NCBI RefSeq assembly: GCF_002894645.1
Contig: NZ_NCQY01000025.1
Location: forward strand, 1-64,000
Direction of reading: 5' to 3'
DNA: 64,000 nt
Origin: Salinibacter altiplanensis
GTDB taxonomy: Bacteria; Bacteroidota; Rhodothermia; Rhodothermales; Salinibacteraceae
The notes under the pieces: model-generated
Database searches by the model: none
What the model was told of the DNA's origin: nothing
Seen by the model: the letters and a program-made list of their open reading frames with translations, nothing else
Shown: one piece after another, positions 62,577-64,000 of the stretch
Numbering within the stretch: the first letter of the stretch is position 1
How the letters are laid out: every line of letters begins with the position of its first letter
Translations under genes and position numbers: made by a program

Positions 62577-64000
62577 TTACAGCCCCACATTCAGGTGGAA
62601 GAAGAACTTCTTGGAGGAGGGAAAAGGGGTTACTTCCACTCCATTCGCCACCGGCGTTGATCCGAAGTTGTTCACCTCCGGATCGTAGCTCTTGTAGGGC
62701 GTGATTGTGAAGACGTTGTTGGCCGACAAGCCGACGCGAACGCGCCGAACCGCCCCATCGAAAACGTCCCGCAAGAGCGGGTCCGGAAACTCATAGAACA
62801 CCCCCACCTCCCGGAGACGAAAGTACGAGGCGTCCTGCACGAATTGCTGGGCCGAAACGCCCTGGGCATTCAGGCGCTCAACGCCGTCCGGCGTGCCGTC
62901 TCCGTCCTCGTCCTCGTCGAAGTCGGGCGATGTTCGACTCAGGTCAAAGAGCAACTCGGAAAGGTTCAAATTGTCGCCGCCCTTTTTCCAGTGGGCAAGG
63001 AACGATGCACTCAGCCCATCGAAGAGCGTAACCTCGTTGGAGAACGACATCTGAAACTCGGGGGACGTGTCGCCGAGTTGAAAGACCCCGTCCGAAGACC
63101 CGTCTCCATCCCGGTCGTCGACGCCCACAATCTGTGTGGGGCTTCGGCCCTCCTGGATCCGGACCTCCCCGAGCGTCGCCCCAAATCCGCCCCCCACGGC
63201 TCGAAAGGACGGAACGGGAAGGTCCCGCACCTCCGCGTCGTTGGTCCAGAAGTTGATGGTTGACTCCCACTCCACGGTGTTGTTCGACACAGGGAGAACG
63301 GTCAGGGATGTCTCAAGGCCGCGATTGACGAGCTTTCCGGCGTTGATGGTTTCGAGCTGGAACCCGGTGGAGGAGGGCACCTCGCGGCGGAGCAGTTGGT
63401 CGGTAATGGCCTTCCGGTACACCGTAAAGCTGAGGTTCGCTCGCCGGTTGAAGAGGCCCAGATCAACCCCCGTTTCGATCTCGGACTGACGCTCCGGCTC
63501 AATCGAGTCGTCGCCCCGCTCCCGATCGACGAGCGTTCCCGCCTGTCCACCCACGTTTGGGGCCTCAAAAGAGGTAAACTTCGTCCCAAAGTTGGTCGTG
63601 TTGCCCGTTTCTCCGAAGGCAACGCGCAGCTTGAGCTGATCCACCGCATCGTACGTCCAGAAATCGAAGTTCGCCACCCGCACCGCGAGCGACGACTTCG
63701 GGAACAGAAAAAACTCGTCGGTGTCGCCGTTTAGCGAACTGCGGTCCCCTCGAACCCCCGCGGTGAAAATGACCTTATCGTCGTAGTTTGCCTCCTCCTG
63801 AACGAAAAAGCTCCGGTCATTTTGGAAGGTCCGCTCCTGGGTGGACGAAAGCGAAGCGGCCTGGTCGAGGTTCTGCTCTCCCGGAATGAGATCCCGGGCG
63901 ACAAAATTGGTAGAGTTGACGTCTGAATCCGACGCCGTGAAGCCGACCTGCGTCGTCAGGTCGAGGGCGGGGTCCTCAATCGCATACTCGTGCACGAGCA
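62577..64000 (-). CDS. SusC/RagA family TonB-dependent outer-membrane protein, partial
   Basis: Only the C-terminal ~475 residues are in the window; the 5' part lies beyond base 64000. The barrel strands (FFVQEEANYDDKVIFTAGVR, LRVAFGETGNTTNFGTKF, RQSEIETGVDLGLFNRRANL) and the last strand FFFHLNVGL with the terminal aromatic-rich end are as in SusC. FQMSFSNEVTLFDGLSASFL and VRVGLSANNVFTITPYKSYD are family marks. It imports a ligand captured with the SusD-like lipoprotein encoded 114 bases downstream. Confidence 0.93.
   Translation of the reverse strand, partial: LVHEYAIEDPALDLTTQVGFTASDSDVNSTNFVARDLIPGEQNLDQAASLSSTQERTFQNDRSFFVQEEANYDDKVIFTAGVRGDRSSLNGDTDEFFLFPKSSLAVRVANFDFWTYDAVDQLKLRVAFGETGNTTNFGTKFTSFEAPNVGGQAGTLVDRERGDDSIEPERQSEIETGVDLGLFNRRANLSFTVYRKAITDQLLRREVPSSTGFQLETINAGKLVNRGLETSLTVLPVSNNTVEWESTINFWTNDAEVRDLPVPSFRAVGGGFGATLGEVRIQEGRSPTQIVGVDDRDGDGSSDGVFQLGDTSPEFQMSFSNEVTLFDGLSASFLAHWKKGGDNLNLSELLFDLSRTSPDFDEDEDGDGTPDGVERLNAQGVSAQQFVQDASYFRLREVGVFYEFPDPLLRDVFDGAVRRVRVGLSANNVFTITPYKSYDPEVNNFGSTPVANGVEVTPFPSSKKFFFHLNVGL

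Overview
The window looks like chromosomal DNA of a high-GC halophilic member of the Bacteroidota, most like the Rhodothermia/Salinibacter group. Evidence seen: strongly acidic proteins, a type IX secretion (T9SS) C-terminal sorting domain, a SusC/SusD pair, a DUF4270 lipoprotein next to a short glycogen-synthase-like protein, a Bacteroidota-type LptD, LytS/LytTR signalling, and a carotenoid plus retinal (CrtI and Brp/Blh) gene pair as expected in a xanthorhodopsin-bearing organism. Species assignment is inference; no 16S rRNA is present.

Layout. 1-4.4 kb: the 3' part of a secreted serine protease with a T9SS tail, two paralogous small lipoproteins (the first frameshifted in a T run), a decayed IS5-like element flanked by CTAG duplications, and a DUF4097-like exported protein. 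4.4-6.5 kb: a small unknown gene, a CcmA-like ABC ATPase and about 1 kb with no gene. 6.5-17.6 kb: envelope and central genes on the plus strand (glycogen-synthase-like, DUF4270, outer-membrane barrel, TPR protein, enolase, DivIC-like protein, ROK kinase, LptD). 18-26.3 kb: a tandem universal stress protein, tRNA-Arg(UCG), and a long minus-strand run (Nudix, methyltransferase, S41 protease, TatC, PyrE-like, GlyA, small frameshifted ORF, DUF4159). 26.4-41 kb: mostly single housekeeping genes (ribosomal-oxygenase-like, DinB-like, LOG, esterase, M20 peptidase, sodium symporter with small partner, ParA, Maf, amidotransferase, FolB, PfkB kinase, multidomain histidine kinase).

41-52 kb holds the most interesting accessory DNA: an M50-like membrane protease, bioB behind a structured leader, a divergent pair of Cys-rich small genes each preceded by the same 17-bp palindrome, and a six-gene plus-strand cassette (TonB receptor, TPR lipoprotein, ABC ATPase, ABC-2 permease, LytS kinase, LytTR regulator) whose two longer spacers carry CTCAT repeats at 7-8 bp spacing. 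51.7-56 kb is a minus-strand run scdA-hemN-NPD dioxygenase-rrf2 that reads as an NO/iron-sulfur stress operon. Divergent from it, 56.2-59.4 kb is crtI-blh-small membrane protein-ferredoxin. The end holds a fructosamine-kinase-like gene, a low-molecular-weight phosphatase and a SusD/SusC pair, with SusC running off the window.

Long open frames opposite real genes are common because of the GC-rich codon use and were left out. All functional calls rest on reading motifs by eye; no database search was run.
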